Made by a program: the position numbers and the translations under genes. From Aved-18 sp964606665 (GTDB taxonomy: Bacteria > Cyanobacteriota > Vampirovibrionia > Obscuribacterales > Obscuribacteraceae), in contig CAZSHS010000006.1 of assembly GCA_964606665.1 (NCBI GenBank), forward strand, positions 62,001 to 126,000: 64,000 nucleotides of DNA. The letters are read 5' to 3'. Below, piece after piece: positions 18,097 to 26,401 of the stretch (positions are counted from its first letter, which is position 1; each line of letters begins with the position of its first letter). The notes under the pieces were generated by a model. That model was given only the letters and a program-made list of their open reading frames with translations, was not told the origin of the DNA and made no database searches.

Positions 18097-20292
18097 TTAG
18101 GCTTCTTTGCTGGGACCGTAGAAACCACGGGCGGTGCTTTTCATTTCGTTCAATAATTTACTCACTTCACGTTTGGGTTCGTGATTTGTATAAATTTCAC
18201 CAAGCTTGTCTGTGATGTAATCGATACCCAGAGTATCGGCATACTTCAGCAATCCGCCGCGAAATGGTGGAAATCCAATTCCAATTATGATGGCAAGGTC
18301 AATTTCTTTTGCTTTGCGTACTACCTTTTCTTCAAGGCAGCGAGCGGCTTCGTCGACCATGGGTAAAAATAATCGGTCCAAAATTATTTGACGATTTTTT
18401 TCGTCCAATGGCTCTTCGCTAGATTTTACTTGTGCGCCAGTTAGAAATTCGGGGTTGAGACCGGCTTTCTTGCCATCGTTCCAGAGATAACAACCAGCAT
18501 TGGTCTTTTTGCCCTGGAATGCAAGAGTGACTGCGCGTGACACCATTAATGGTGTGGTGTAACGCTTGCCAAAACTTTTTTCCATATAAATGGCGCAAGC
18601 TGTTGCAATATCCCAGGACAGCTCATCGAATAATTCAAAAGGAGGTATTGGCATACCAAAGTCTGACGCCGCTTTTTCAATCCAATTAATGGGAATGCCT
18701 TCATCAGCCAATCTCACCGCATCAAGAAGCAAGCAAGTGAGGAGACGGTTGACTAGAAAACCTGGACAATCTTTTACGATTATTGGAATTTTTCCAATCT
18801 GGCTCAAATAAGCAACCGCTTTTTTCTGAATCGCAGGTTTGGTTGCATTAGTTGGAATTACTTCAACTAAAGGCATTCTATCTACTGGATTGAAGAAGTG
18901 CAGACCAAGAAAGTTTTCTTGATTTGAAACAAATTGGCGCAGTGAATCAAGCGGAATGGAAGATGTGTTGGTTGCAATAATAACGTCTGGATTGCCGCTC
19001 ATTGTTTTAGATAGATTGGTCAACACTTCTTTTTTTACTTCGAGATCTTCGTAAACAGACTCGATAATTAATTCGCATCCAGATAAGTGTTCATAACTTA
19101 CTGCCGCATTAGCTATGGCTTTTTGATTCTTTGAATTGAGCCTTTCTGCCTCATCTTTAGTTTTTTGTGGACTGGAAGTCTTAACACTTACATTTATATC
19201 TGCTTTGAGAGAAACTTCACAGATGCCTCTACCCATGGTGCCTGCACCAATAACGCCAAGTTCTTTGATGCCACCAACTTGGTTTAGACTGCGGTTAGCG
19301 CTCTGAACAGCGATTTCTTTATTGAATGAAAAAGCAATTAAGTTTCGGGCAACTGCAGATGAAGCTAGTATGCCAAAACTTTCAATTTCTTTTTTTAGAC
19401 CTTCGCTAAGTCCGTTATCCAGACCACATTTGATTGTTTCAATTGCAAGATAAGGCGCAGGATAATTCTCTGATACTCTCATTTTTAAAATACGTTCAAA
19501 AGTCTTTAGAGCGCTTGCAACTTGTTTACTCTCTTCTTGGGTTATGGTTTCTTTTGCATATTTTTGTTCGTATTTATATTGCTGTTTGTCTTCTGGTTTT
19601 TGGCTTTGGCAAAGTTCCAGTGCTACTTCCTCTGCGCGTTTCATCAAATCTTCTGGTGCTACACTTTCATCAATCAGACCGTATTTGAGAGCTTCTTCTA
19701 CATTTAGCATTTGCGCCATCAAAATCACTTCAAGCGCTTGTTTCATCGGGATTTTTCTACACAAACGCTGTGTGCCACCAAGACCAGGAACCACTCCCAA
19801 AGTGACTTCGGGTAGACCAAAAATAGTGGTAGAGCTATTTGAGCAAATTCGTTTGTCATAACATAAAGCTAGTTCTAACCCGCCGCCAAGACACGGACCG
19901 TGTACTGCAACCACTGTTGGTTTGGTGATGTTTAAATTTTGTTGGAAAGTTTTATGACCGTTGCGAGAATGATTTGCAGCCACTTCTTGTGTGCCGAATT
20001 GAGAAATTTCTTTGATGTCGGCTCCATATGCGAAATGATCAGTTTTAGCAGATCTGAAAATCAGAGCTTTTATTTGCTCTTCGTTTTCTGCCATGGTTAG
20101 CGCTTTGGAGAAATTACCGATGATTTCGGTAGATAGAGTGTTGGCTCTGCCAGGTACATTCAGTGTGAGTACGCCCACTTGAGACGGCAAAAGGCTCAAG
20201 GTGAGCTCCGGTCCCCATGCGCCCAGAACAACTCCATCTTGCGCGATTGACTCAATATTGTTTCTGTCGAGAATAGTCTGGCTCACAGTCAT
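18097..20292 (-). CDS. fadB: Fatty acid oxidation complex alpha subunit (enoyl-CoA hydratase / 3-hydroxyacyl-CoA dehydrogenase)
   Basis: A bifunctional beta-oxidation enzyme of about 730 residues. The N-terminal crotonase domain has the oxyanion-hole segment FAYGADIKEI and both catalytic-glutamate segments (GGGLELALCYDKR and GLPEVTLGVVPGLGG). The dehydrogenase part begins with the NAD-binding LGVIGAGTMGRGI (near residue 345), continues with VIATNTSSIPLDSL and the catalytic-His segment LGLHFFNPVDRMPLVEV, and has two C-terminal HAD domains starting at DCPGFLVNRLL. Start choice: an in-frame GTG at 20295 directly precedes ATG at 20292; I prefer the ATG, but no strong ribosome site decides it. No thiolase (fadA) lies adjacent. 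It implies fatty-acid degradation capacity. FadB and FadJ cannot be told apart here. Confidence 0.93.
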   Translation of the reverse strand: MTVSQTILDRNNIESIAQDGVVLGAWGPELTLSLLPSQVGVLTLNVPGRANTLSTEIIGNFSKALTMAENEEQIKALIFRSAKTDHFAYGADIKEISQFGTQEVAANHSRNGHKTFQQNLNITKPTVVAVHGPCLGGGLELALCYDKRICSNSSTTIFGLPEVTLGVVPGLGGTQRLCRKIPMKQALEVILMAQMLNVEEALKYGLIDESVAPEDLMKRAEEVALELCQSQKPEDKQQYKYEQKYAKETITQEESKQVASALKTFERILKMRVSENYPAPYLAIETIKCGLDNGLSEGLKKEIESFGILASSAVARNLIAFSFNKEIAVQSANRSLNQVGGIKELGVIGAGTMGRGICEVSLKADINVSVKTSSPQKTKDEAERLNSKNQKAIANAAVSYEHLSGCELIIESVYEDLEVKKEVLTNLSKTMSGNPDVIIATNTSSIPLDSLRQFVSNQENFLGLHFFNPVDRMPLVEVIPTNATKPAIQKKAVAYLSQIGKIPIIVKDCPGFLVNRLLTCLLLDAVRLADEGIPINWIEKAASDFGMPIPPFELFDELSWDIATACAIYMEKSFGKRYTTPLMVSRAVTLAFQGKKTNAGCYLWNDGKKAGLNPEFLTGAQVKSSEEPLDEKNRQIILDRLFLPMVDEAARCLEEKVVRKAKEIDLAIIIGIGFPPFRGGLLKYADTLGIDYITDKLGEIYTNHEPKREVSKLLNEMKSTARGFYGPSKEA

Positions 20293-20386
20293 CACCTATC
20301 TTGATAAAAGAGATATTAACGCTTGTTTTGCAGTATTTACGCAAGATAGCTTGCCTCATCTCTTTTCATATACTTACAATAAAGAT

Positions 20387-20953
20387 ATGCGACTACTTTT
20401 AGCTTTGTGTTTGTTTTTCCACGCTTTGGAGGCTTCTGCTCAAGCGCCAAAAGGCTTGCTGCAAGCGGTTTCGAAGCTGGCAGCAGAAGAAGACCGTAAA
20501 TACGCGGACGGATGGTTCTTTGGACAGTTGCCTCGTGTGTTTAAATCTGGTTATGGAAAGCTTTCTTGCGATTTGAAAGCTAAATTTGCCCTTGATTATG
20601 AGTCGATGCTTTTGAAGCGAAAGCAAGACTTGGTGAGCAATTTCAATTCTTATGTCCCATATAATCAACGATTGATTTTTGCTTGCCAGTGGTGGAAAAA
20701 TGCTGACCAGAAAGGCTTATGCAAATTCGTGTCGCTCTCGGATAAAGAAAAACTAATTTGGCTGCATGAATCAATTTTGGATGGCTCCGAACTGGCTTTT
20801 AGAGCCAGAGAAAAACTTGATCCAGACAAAATCAATTCATATGCAGTACTTGCTCACGACAAAGAACAAGACATGGTTGCTCATTACACTCACGAAAACG
20901 GTAAGGTCAGCACTTTTTCAAGAACTTATTCAGAATGGAAGGGCAAGCTTTAG
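20387..20953 (+). CDS. Small secreted hypothetical protein
   Basis: A 188-residue protein. The frame is open much further upstream, but that part overlaps the fadB start antisense. The ATG at 20387 opens a textbook signal peptide (MRLLLALCLFFHALEASAQ), so I place the start there. The mature part is rich in Lys, Trp and aromatic residues (YADGWFFGQLPRVF, ACQWWKNADQKGLC) with two cysteines about 15 apart that could pair. No family recognised. It converges with the pseudocaspase gene, ending 10 bases from it. Confidence 0.7.
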   Translation: MRLLLALCLFFHALEASAQAPKGLLQAVSKLAAEEDRKYADGWFFGQLPRVFKSGYGKLSCDLKAKFALDYESMLLKRKQDLVSNFNSYVPYNQRLIFACQWWKNADQKGLCKFVSLSDKEKLIWLHESILDGSELAFRAREKLDPDKINSYAVLAHDKEQDMVAHYTHENGKVSTFSRTYSEWKGKL

Positions 20954-20963
20954 CACAAGTTAG

Positions 20964-22700
20964 CTATAGGCTCGACAACATTTCTTGTGCACGTTTGCGT
21001 TTGGGATCGGCTGGGCTAGCTAGTTCTAGAAAGTTTTGAAACTCTTTCTTGGCTGCTTCTTTTTCGCCGCCTTTTGCCAGAGATTGTCCCAGACAATAAT
21101 GTGCGTCGGCATTGGAAGGTGCCATGGAAACCGCCTGACGATAGGCTTCTTGAGCTCTATCATGGTTGCCTTGAAGCATGTAGGTCGAGCCCAAATTCAT
21201 ATGGGCAGAAAGTAATTTTGGATCCAGTTCGACCGATTTTTGTGCGTAAGTTAGCGCTTCTTGCAAGCGTCCTGCACATGCAAGAGCGAAACTCAATTGA
21301 TCGTGTACTCCAGCGGATTTAGGATAGAGCACAAGTGCTTCAGCCAAAATGTCCGTGGCTTTGTCGAATTCTTTGTCAGCCAAATATGATTTGGATAGCG
21401 CCTGAAGCACTGTCAAGTCTTTGGGATTGATATCGTAAGCTTTTTGCAGCTCGGATCTGCTTGCTTCTTTGTTTTCATCGCCACCTTGCTTTGCTAGAAC
21501 CCGCGCCAGGTTGATGTGATATAGAGCTTCTTGCGGCTTTTGCTTGATTGCTTTGCGATAAAGATCTTCTGACTCTTTGAATTTGCCTTTCAAAGCCAGT
21601 ATGGTGGCATAGTCTGAAAGTGCTGGTGCATAATTAGGATCTGTTTCAAGAGTTTTTTGATAAGCGATTATCGCATCGTCAACTTTGCCTTCGTTCACGA
21701 GTGTATTTGCTTTAAAATAATGTGCTTCGGCTGCAAGAAAGTTGCTTACGTCATCTGGCACATCATCGGCTTCTTTACTGCCAGGCACGCCTATATAAAG
21801 GCTCTTGCCTTTGAAGTCCGACTTCAATAGCGGTGTTTGTTTAGACATATATTGACCGCCCTGACTTGTCGCAATCACTGTATTCTTTTTAGCTATTTCA
21901 AAAGCTTCATCGAGTGAAACTAAGCCATTGTTTTGACGCAGAGCCGAGACTAAGTTTGTCGAAAAAACATTTCCCCAGCTCATTTGGTCAGGCTGACTGG
22001 ACGAAACAATGACAAAACCAGTCCCAGATACAAATTTGGTCGGGTCTATATTGAAATTTTTGGTTAGAGATTTAGACCCGGCCGAAAGCTCGGCTGCGCC
22101 ACTATAGCCCGATTGAAGTACAAGTACAATTCGTTCAGCTTTTACGTTTTTGCGCAAAACTCCCATCAAATCTTTTATAGAAACACATGTTCCATAAATG
22201 TTATCCAGAGCGCAGTTGTAGCTACATAAATATGCGTCACCGTCGGTGGTGGGAAAGCTACTGGTAGAAACAAATACAAGCACGAGGTCTTCTGGCTTAG
22301 CCAAGGAACCAAGCCAGTTTGAGCCCAGTGTGCTCAAAATATTTTCTCTTGTCGCTTTGGAGTTATTGAGCATGCGTACATGTTTAGGAGAAAAACGTCC
22401 GCCGTTTGGATCGAGTAAATATTTGTTGAATTCGATTGCCGCTTTTTCCATTTCTGGATTGTCTGGATTTAGTCGCGATTCGGCAAATTGAGACACGCCT
22501 ATTACTACAGCCCATTTTTGTCCGACTGGTTTTAAATCAGATTTTTTGTTGGGATCGAGGTCTTGTGTTTTGGTCCACTGTATTCCTGAAACGGGCGGCT
22601 GCTGATCTGCTGCGTTTGCGGCAAGAATCGTTGTGGACTGGCTTAGAGCCAAGACGCTTGCAAGAGCAATACTAGTTCTATTGTTATTCATTTTTTTCAT
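20964..22700 (-). CDS. Secreted caspase-fold protein with lost catalytic dyad, fused to TPRs
   Basis: A 578-residue protein with a signal peptide (cleavage about residue 28-31), a peptidase C14/caspase-like domain (about 60-300) and six or seven TPRs (about 325-575). The caspase fold is recognisable from KWAVVIGVSQF, the strand LVLVFVSTSSF, the YLCSYNCALDNIYGT segment and IVLVLQSGYSGAAEL. In active members the first strand ends in SGHG and the second in DACHSG. Here these read STSS (145-148) and QSGYSG (196-201), so both the catalytic His and Cys are gone. It is probably a non-enzymatic binding or regulatory protein. The TPRs are canonical (for example LYRKAIKQKPQEALYHINLARVL, split by the unit boundary). 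It lies 17 bases downstream of the hydrolase-DUF4384 gene, so the two are almost certainly co-transcribed. Confidence 0.88.
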   Translation of the reverse strand: MKKMNNNRTSIALASVLALSQSTTILAANAADQQPPVSGIQWTKTQDLDPNKKSDLKPVGQKWAVVIGVSQFAESRLNPDNPEMEKAAIEFNKYLLDPNGGRFSPKHVRMLNNSKATRENILSTLGSNWLGSLAKPEDLVLVFVSTSSFPTTDGDAYLCSYNCALDNIYGTCVSIKDLMGVLRKNVKAERIVLVLQSGYSGAAELSAGSKSLTKNFNIDPTKFVSGTGFVIVSSSQPDQMSWGNVFSTNLVSALRQNNGLVSLDEAFEIAKKNTVIATSQGGQYMSKQTPLLKSDFKGKSLYIGVPGSKEADDVPDDVSNFLAAEAHYFKANTLVNEGKVDDAIIAYQKTLETDPNYAPALSDYATILALKGKFKESEDLYRKAIKQKPQEALYHINLARVLAKQGGDENKEASRSELQKAYDINPKDLTVLQALSKSYLADKEFDKATDILAEALVLYPKSAGVHDQLSFALACAGRLQEALTYAQKSVELDPKLLSAHMNLGSTYMLQGNHDRAQEAYRQAVSMAPSNADAHYCLGQSLAKGGEKEAAKKEFQNFLELASPADPKRKRAQEMLSSL

Positions 22701-22717
22701 TGTCTACAACTCTCAAT

Positions 22718-24349
22718 TTATTGATGCAACAAAGCTACGTCTACAGCCATAACACCGCCTGTGTCCTCAAAGGTGAGACGCACCTGACTGTTTTGTCCTT
22801 GCTGACGTGCGGCAGTTTGCGCTTTGACGTCGTCAGGCATCATAACAGGGTTTGGGTCGTCCCAGGTCAATTGCAGTCCGGTACCAATTAAGTCTTTGGC
22901 ACCGTCTGAGTCTGCTGAAACGAAAGCAACTTTATCTTTCATCGAGCGTTCGATTTGAGAAAGTGAAACTTGTTTTTGTGAAAAGAAAATACGAATTTTT
23001 TCAAGGCCCGGATTTTTGTCGAATGCTAACCAATCGTCGTAGGGCAGTGGATAATCGATGCCTCGACGTAGATAATTTTTATCTCCTGTTGAGGCTGATG
23101 GAAATAGGATAGCGCTATTTCCGGTTGAACCTTGTTTGAGTACTAGATAAGCATAGCCGTCGCTGTCGGGAGCCAGATGAAATCTAATTGAATCACCAGA
23201 TTTGAAAGACATTTTGTTGTTGCAGCGGAAAGTTTTGCCGTCGCGCCTGAGCTCAATCCAGTATGTAAGAGCTTTCTTGGGACGATTGACCTTTTTTACC
23301 TCTGAGGATGTGGTGCCAGATGTGGTGTTGGCGACATTGTTTTTTAGATTCGGAATTATGTGTTTGGTAATCCAGGTAGAAACGAAACCAAGGTCTTCAG
23401 TATTGAATTGTCCATCTTCAAAAATTAAATGCTCTGCTGTTTTACTCAAAACAATTTGTCTGTCGGGGGTACCGATACTGCCAAATAATTTCCAGGTACC
23501 TGCTGGTCTGACTAGTTTGTCGTTAGAGCCTTGAATGAAAAGAACAGGTGTTGTCTTAATGCGTGGGGCGAAATCATAGCTGTTGTTCATATAATCACGA
23601 AAGGCAATTAGCTCTTTAGGTTTGACATAGGTTCTAGTCAGCGGGTCTTTGAGCCAGGTGTTTTGCAAATCTTTTTTCTTGGTGGCAGCTTTAACGATTG
23701 CAGGACCAACGTCTATTGGAGCGTTGAATCCATGTAGTAAAACATGTTTGACTATTCCCATTTCTGAATTAGCTTTGTCGTAACGATCGCCTGCAGGTAC
23801 TGATGAAATCAAACCGTTGACCATGTCTGGATAAGTGGCCGCGGTCTTCATGGCGATGGCGCCTCCCATTGATTCGCCAAGCACAATCACCGGAACACCA
23901 GGGTTAAGACGCTTAATTTCTTTGAGTGTAAGACCGATGTCTTCCATGGTGCCATCGAAATCAATCTCGTTCACACCTTTTTGCACCCAGGAACCAAATC
24001 CACGCACATCAATTGCGTAGACAGCAATATTGTTTTTAACCATCTCTCTGGCGAAGGCATCGTAAGTGCCTTTATGCAATCCAAAGCCGTGAAGACAAAG
24101 CATGATTGCTTGTGGAGCGCCTGCACTCCAGATCATGCAAGGAATTTTCTGCGAGCTTGTAAGCTTTTTGGGAGCACTTGGTTTGCCAAATAGAGATTTG
24201 CCTCCGTCAGCCTCTTCAAAGTCGGCTTCGCTGAACTCAACAATTTCTCCTTTGACCCCTTCTGGGGCTGCAAATGCACCTGGCATCAAAGGTCCGCTCA
24301 AAAGCAGAGTTGAGGCAAGTAAGAAGGCTATGTTTTTGAGATTTTTCAT
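22718..24349 (-). CDS. Secreted alpha/beta hydrolase (monoacylglycerol lipase-like) with C-terminal DUF4384-like domain
   Basis: A 543-residue protein. Signal peptide to about AFA-AP (residue 28). The serine hydrolase domain (about 65-330) belongs to the Hydrolase_4/monoacylglycerol-lipase group: oxyanion LCLHGFGLHKGTYDAFA, nucleophile S160 in VLGESMGGAIAM, acidic residue in FIQGSNDKLVRPAG and His in KTAEHLIFEDGQ, so the triad is complete. After a Thr/Lys linker comes a DUF4384-like beta domain (about 350-480: KSGDSIRFHLAPDSDGYAYLVLK, split by strand boundaries, then AILFPS). The likely activity is hydrolysis of lipid or peptide esters outside the cytoplasm; the substrate is unknown. It is the first gene of a two-gene unit with the pseudocaspase. 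Confidence 0.88.
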   Translation of the reverse strand: MKNLKNIAFLLASTLLLSGPLMPGAFAAPEGVKGEIVEFSEADFEEADGGKSLFGKPSAPKKLTSSQKIPCMIWSAGAPQAIMLCLHGFGLHKGTYDAFAREMVKNNIAVYAIDVRGFGSWVQKGVNEIDFDGTMEDIGLTLKEIKRLNPGVPVIVLGESMGGAIAMKTAATYPDMVNGLISSVPAGDRYDKANSEMGIVKHVLLHGFNAPIDVGPAIVKAATKKKDLQNTWLKDPLTRTYVKPKELIAFRDYMNNSYDFAPRIKTTPVLFIQGSNDKLVRPAGTWKLFGSIGTPDRQIVLSKTAEHLIFEDGQFNTEDLGFVSTWITKHIIPNLKNNVANTTSGTTSSEVKKVNRPKKALTYWIELRRDGKTFRCNNKMSFKSGDSIRFHLAPDSDGYAYLVLKQGSTGNSAILFPSASTGDKNYLRRGIDYPLPYDDWLAFDKNPGLEKIRIFFSQKQVSLSQIERSMKDKVAFVSADSDGAKDLIGTGLQLTWDDPNPVMMPDDVKAQTAARQQGQNSQVRLTFEDTGGVMAVDVALLHQ

Positions 24350-24490
24350 TTTGAGTACCAGGGGGCGACAAATTGATTTCCAGAAGGTTGGGCTTTGTGC
24401 TTTGACCTCTATATCAATTAAATTTAGGAAGGTTCCTCATTTTACTGTACAAAGCGTTGCAGGGTCGCTAAAGCGGCAAGGTACTTAGTG

Positions 24491-24524
24491 AAAATAAAAA
24501 CTGGTCCCTCAAATGAAGGACCAG
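24491..24524 (-). terminator. Rho-independent terminator of the 84-residue gene
   Basis: On the minus strand a 10-pair stem (CTGGTCCTTC / GAGGGACCAG, one G-U pair, 4-base loop) at 24524-24501 is followed by TTTTTATTTT. It ends transcription of the small secreted protein gene just upstream and insulates the hydrolase operon. Confidence 0.88.
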
Positions 24525-24549
24525 CCCTAAATTTAGTTTGAATGTCAAA

Positions 24550-24804
24550 TTAGCGATAACAGCCGTTATTTCGGAATTTTTTGTAAACAACTTTGCCTGG
24601 GCCAGGCGGATTGTAGACCCATCCTTTTCCTGGACCACCTCGGCGTCCAGCCGGGTTGCGGTGCCAAAAGCGACCATGACCGATGCCACCTTTAGGACCA
24701 GGAGGATTCACTCGGGCTCCATTATAGGGGTAAGCTTCTGCTTCTTGACCACAGGCAAATGCACTAGCCGCTAGAGCCAGACCTATAATCATTGTTTTTT
24801 TCAT
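24550..24804 (-). CDS. Small secreted Gly/Pro-rich basic protein
   Basis: An 84-residue protein with a signal peptide (cleavage near AEA-YP, about residue 24) and a mature part of about 60 residues. That part contains NPPGPKGG, NPAGRRGGPGKG and NPPGPGK, a threefold NPxGx(K/R) motif, and is basic with His, Trp and Tyr. AGGAG lies 7 bases before the ATG and a strong terminator follows, which supports a real, independently transcribed gene. No known family. The composition resembles cell-surface or matrix-associated small proteins; the role is unknown. Confidence 0.75.
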   Translation of the reverse strand: MKKTMIIGLALAASAFACGQEAEAYPYNGARVNPPGPKGGIGHGRFWHRNPAGRRGGPGKGWVYNPPGPGKVVYKKFRNNGCYR

Positions 24805-24968
24805 TTCAAAGTCTCCTTACGTTCGTTAGGTGTCGGTTCCTACTTGTTAAGACGATTAAAAGTAGTAAAGAGTTCAAACAAATCCAAATTAACGCTGAAA
24901 TTTTAATAATGTCGCTTCAATAAATAGGTATATATAACCCTGACGGGTCTAAACGAGAGGGGACATTA

Positions 24969-25616
24969 ATGTCTGGACTAAAAAACTTACTTCTGGGTTT
25001 GAGCATTGTCGGCGGCTTGAGCGCACTGCCTGCGTATAGTCAGGTGGCTGGAGCCAATCAATCAATATTCAATGACGAAGAACAAATGATGGGCTTGAAT
25101 CAAGCTCAAGTAAGACAATACGAGCAGCAAAAAGTTCAGGCTGAAACCGAACTATCAGAAGAGCAAAGAAAAAATGCTCCGTATAGACTTTTTGTAGAAA
25201 AGCAAATTTCGGTATTGAGTGCTCCGTCTAAAAATCCAAAAACAACTACTGCAAATGTGGCTAAGCTCAAGCAGCTTCAGGATTGGATTAAGCGAGACAA
25301 CGATTATATTGCCAGACAACAGAGCTATATAAATCAGCTCACTGGCACTATCCAGAACTTGCAGCGTTCGCAAAGCACCCAGATAGGCAATTTGCAGAAC
25401 GACATTACAGCTATGCGCGAAAATCAGCAAGATGAGAAAGATTCCAAGAAATTTGATCAGATGATGCAAATCAATTATTTCAACGAATTGCAGAGCGAAA
25501 TGGGAGCTGCTTCATGGGGTAGACCTCCAGAAGACGGCACTTATAACAGCGTTGGCGGTTATGGTTTTATGGGTGGATACGGTTACAGCGGTGGTTTTGG
25601 CCGACGTAACTACTAA
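24969..25616 (+). CDS. Secreted coiled-coil protein with Gly/Tyr-rich C-terminus
   Basis: A 215-residue protein. The signal peptide (SGLKNLLLGLSIVGGLSALPAYS) ends about residue 24. A long Gln/Glu/Lys-rich helical region follows (about 40-175) with heptad-like spacing. The tail is short and glycine/tyrosine-rich (GGYGFMGGYGYSGGFGRRNY). Glycine/aromatic tails of this kind can mediate assembly or surface interaction; this is inference. GAGAGGGG precedes the ATG. It is the first gene of an apparent operon: the next gene starts 8 bases after its stop. Confidence 0.72.
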   Translation: MSGLKNLLLGLSIVGGLSALPAYSQVAGANQSIFNDEEQMMGLNQAQVRQYEQQKVQAETELSEEQRKNAPYRLFVEKQISVLSAPSKNPKTTTANVAKLKQLQDWIKRDNDYIARQQSYINQLTGTIQNLQRSQSTQIGNLQNDITAMRENQQDEKDSKKFDQMMQINYFNELQSEMGAASWGRPPEDGTYNSVGGYGFMGGYGYSGGFGRRNY

Positions 25617-25624
25617 ATGCTTGA

Positions 25625-26401
25625 ATGAAGTTATTTCGAGTCTCTATTGTTCTTGCTCTATTGATTCTTCTGTATCCGCCATTTGCACTAAAGTGTATGG
25701 CGGATGTGGAAGATGGAGAATTCGGACCGTATATTTTTCCTCAGGGCGTTCCTCCGCTACCCGATGAGATTCAGCCAGGGCAAAAGTGGCAAGGCTTTCC
25801 CCAGTTTCGAATTTTAGTTGACTGGACCCAAATTCCTAAATGGTTGTCTGGTAATTGGACCTCCAAAGAATATAGAATTTTAAAAACTTACGACCATCGC
25901 GAAGACATGCTCTACACGCTTCCTATGAGTCGCGACACGTTTGCAGCCGATCATTTGGGTGATATGCAAGACAGAGAAGGCGGCATCTGGCATGCAATGA
26001 TATCGCCCGAGCAAATTAGTTATCAAAAAGGCAATCTTATTGAGTATGTTGACTGCATCAAGATTAAAGCTGAGCGCGTATACGATTTGGGTTTTGACAT
26101 CAGGCAACGTTTCTATCACGTTTTAGTTGACCCAAGCGAACAGGGCAATCCAAAAATTGTAGACGCATACACCGAAGAGCGTGTGAACGAATACAAACCC
26201 ACTCGTCCAGATATCTGCACCGCCACAATTTATAATAGATATTTTGACTCTGTAGGCGCACCCACGCATACTACAAACTCGATGCGCGTTCTAAGGCGCA
26301 GTTCACCCTTCCAGCATACTGCCACCAGATGTGGTGTAGATCTAACTGTTAATTTTGTGGACCATTTGCATGAAATTGGTCGTGACGACCTGGTTCCATG
26401 A
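25625..26401 (+). CDS. Secreted hypothetical protein upstream of a matrixin protease
   Basis: A 258-residue protein with an N-terminal hydrophobic signal (to about MADV, residue 27). The mature part starts with a proline-rich segment, then a lipocalin-like-sounding opening (PKWLSGNWTSKEYRIL) followed by alternating strands. Its layout recalls small cyanobacterial DUF6816-type proteins, but this is only an impression. There are no catalytic motifs. The gene overlaps the start of the matrixin gene by 4 bases (ATGA), indicating translational coupling, so its product may be a partner, substrate or inhibitor of that protease. Confidence 0.68.
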   Translation: MKLFRVSIVLALLILLYPPFALKCMADVEDGEFGPYIFPQGVPPLPDEIQPGQKWQGFPQFRILVDWTQIPKWLSGNWTSKEYRILKTYDHREDMLYTLPMSRDTFAADHLGDMQDREGGIWHAMISPEQISYQKGNLIEYVDCIKIKAERVYDLGFDIRQRFYHVLVDPSEQGNPKIVDAYTEERVNEYKPTRPDICTATIYNRYFDSVGAPTHTTNSMRVLRRSSPFQHTATRCGVDLTVNFVDHLHEIGRDDLVP

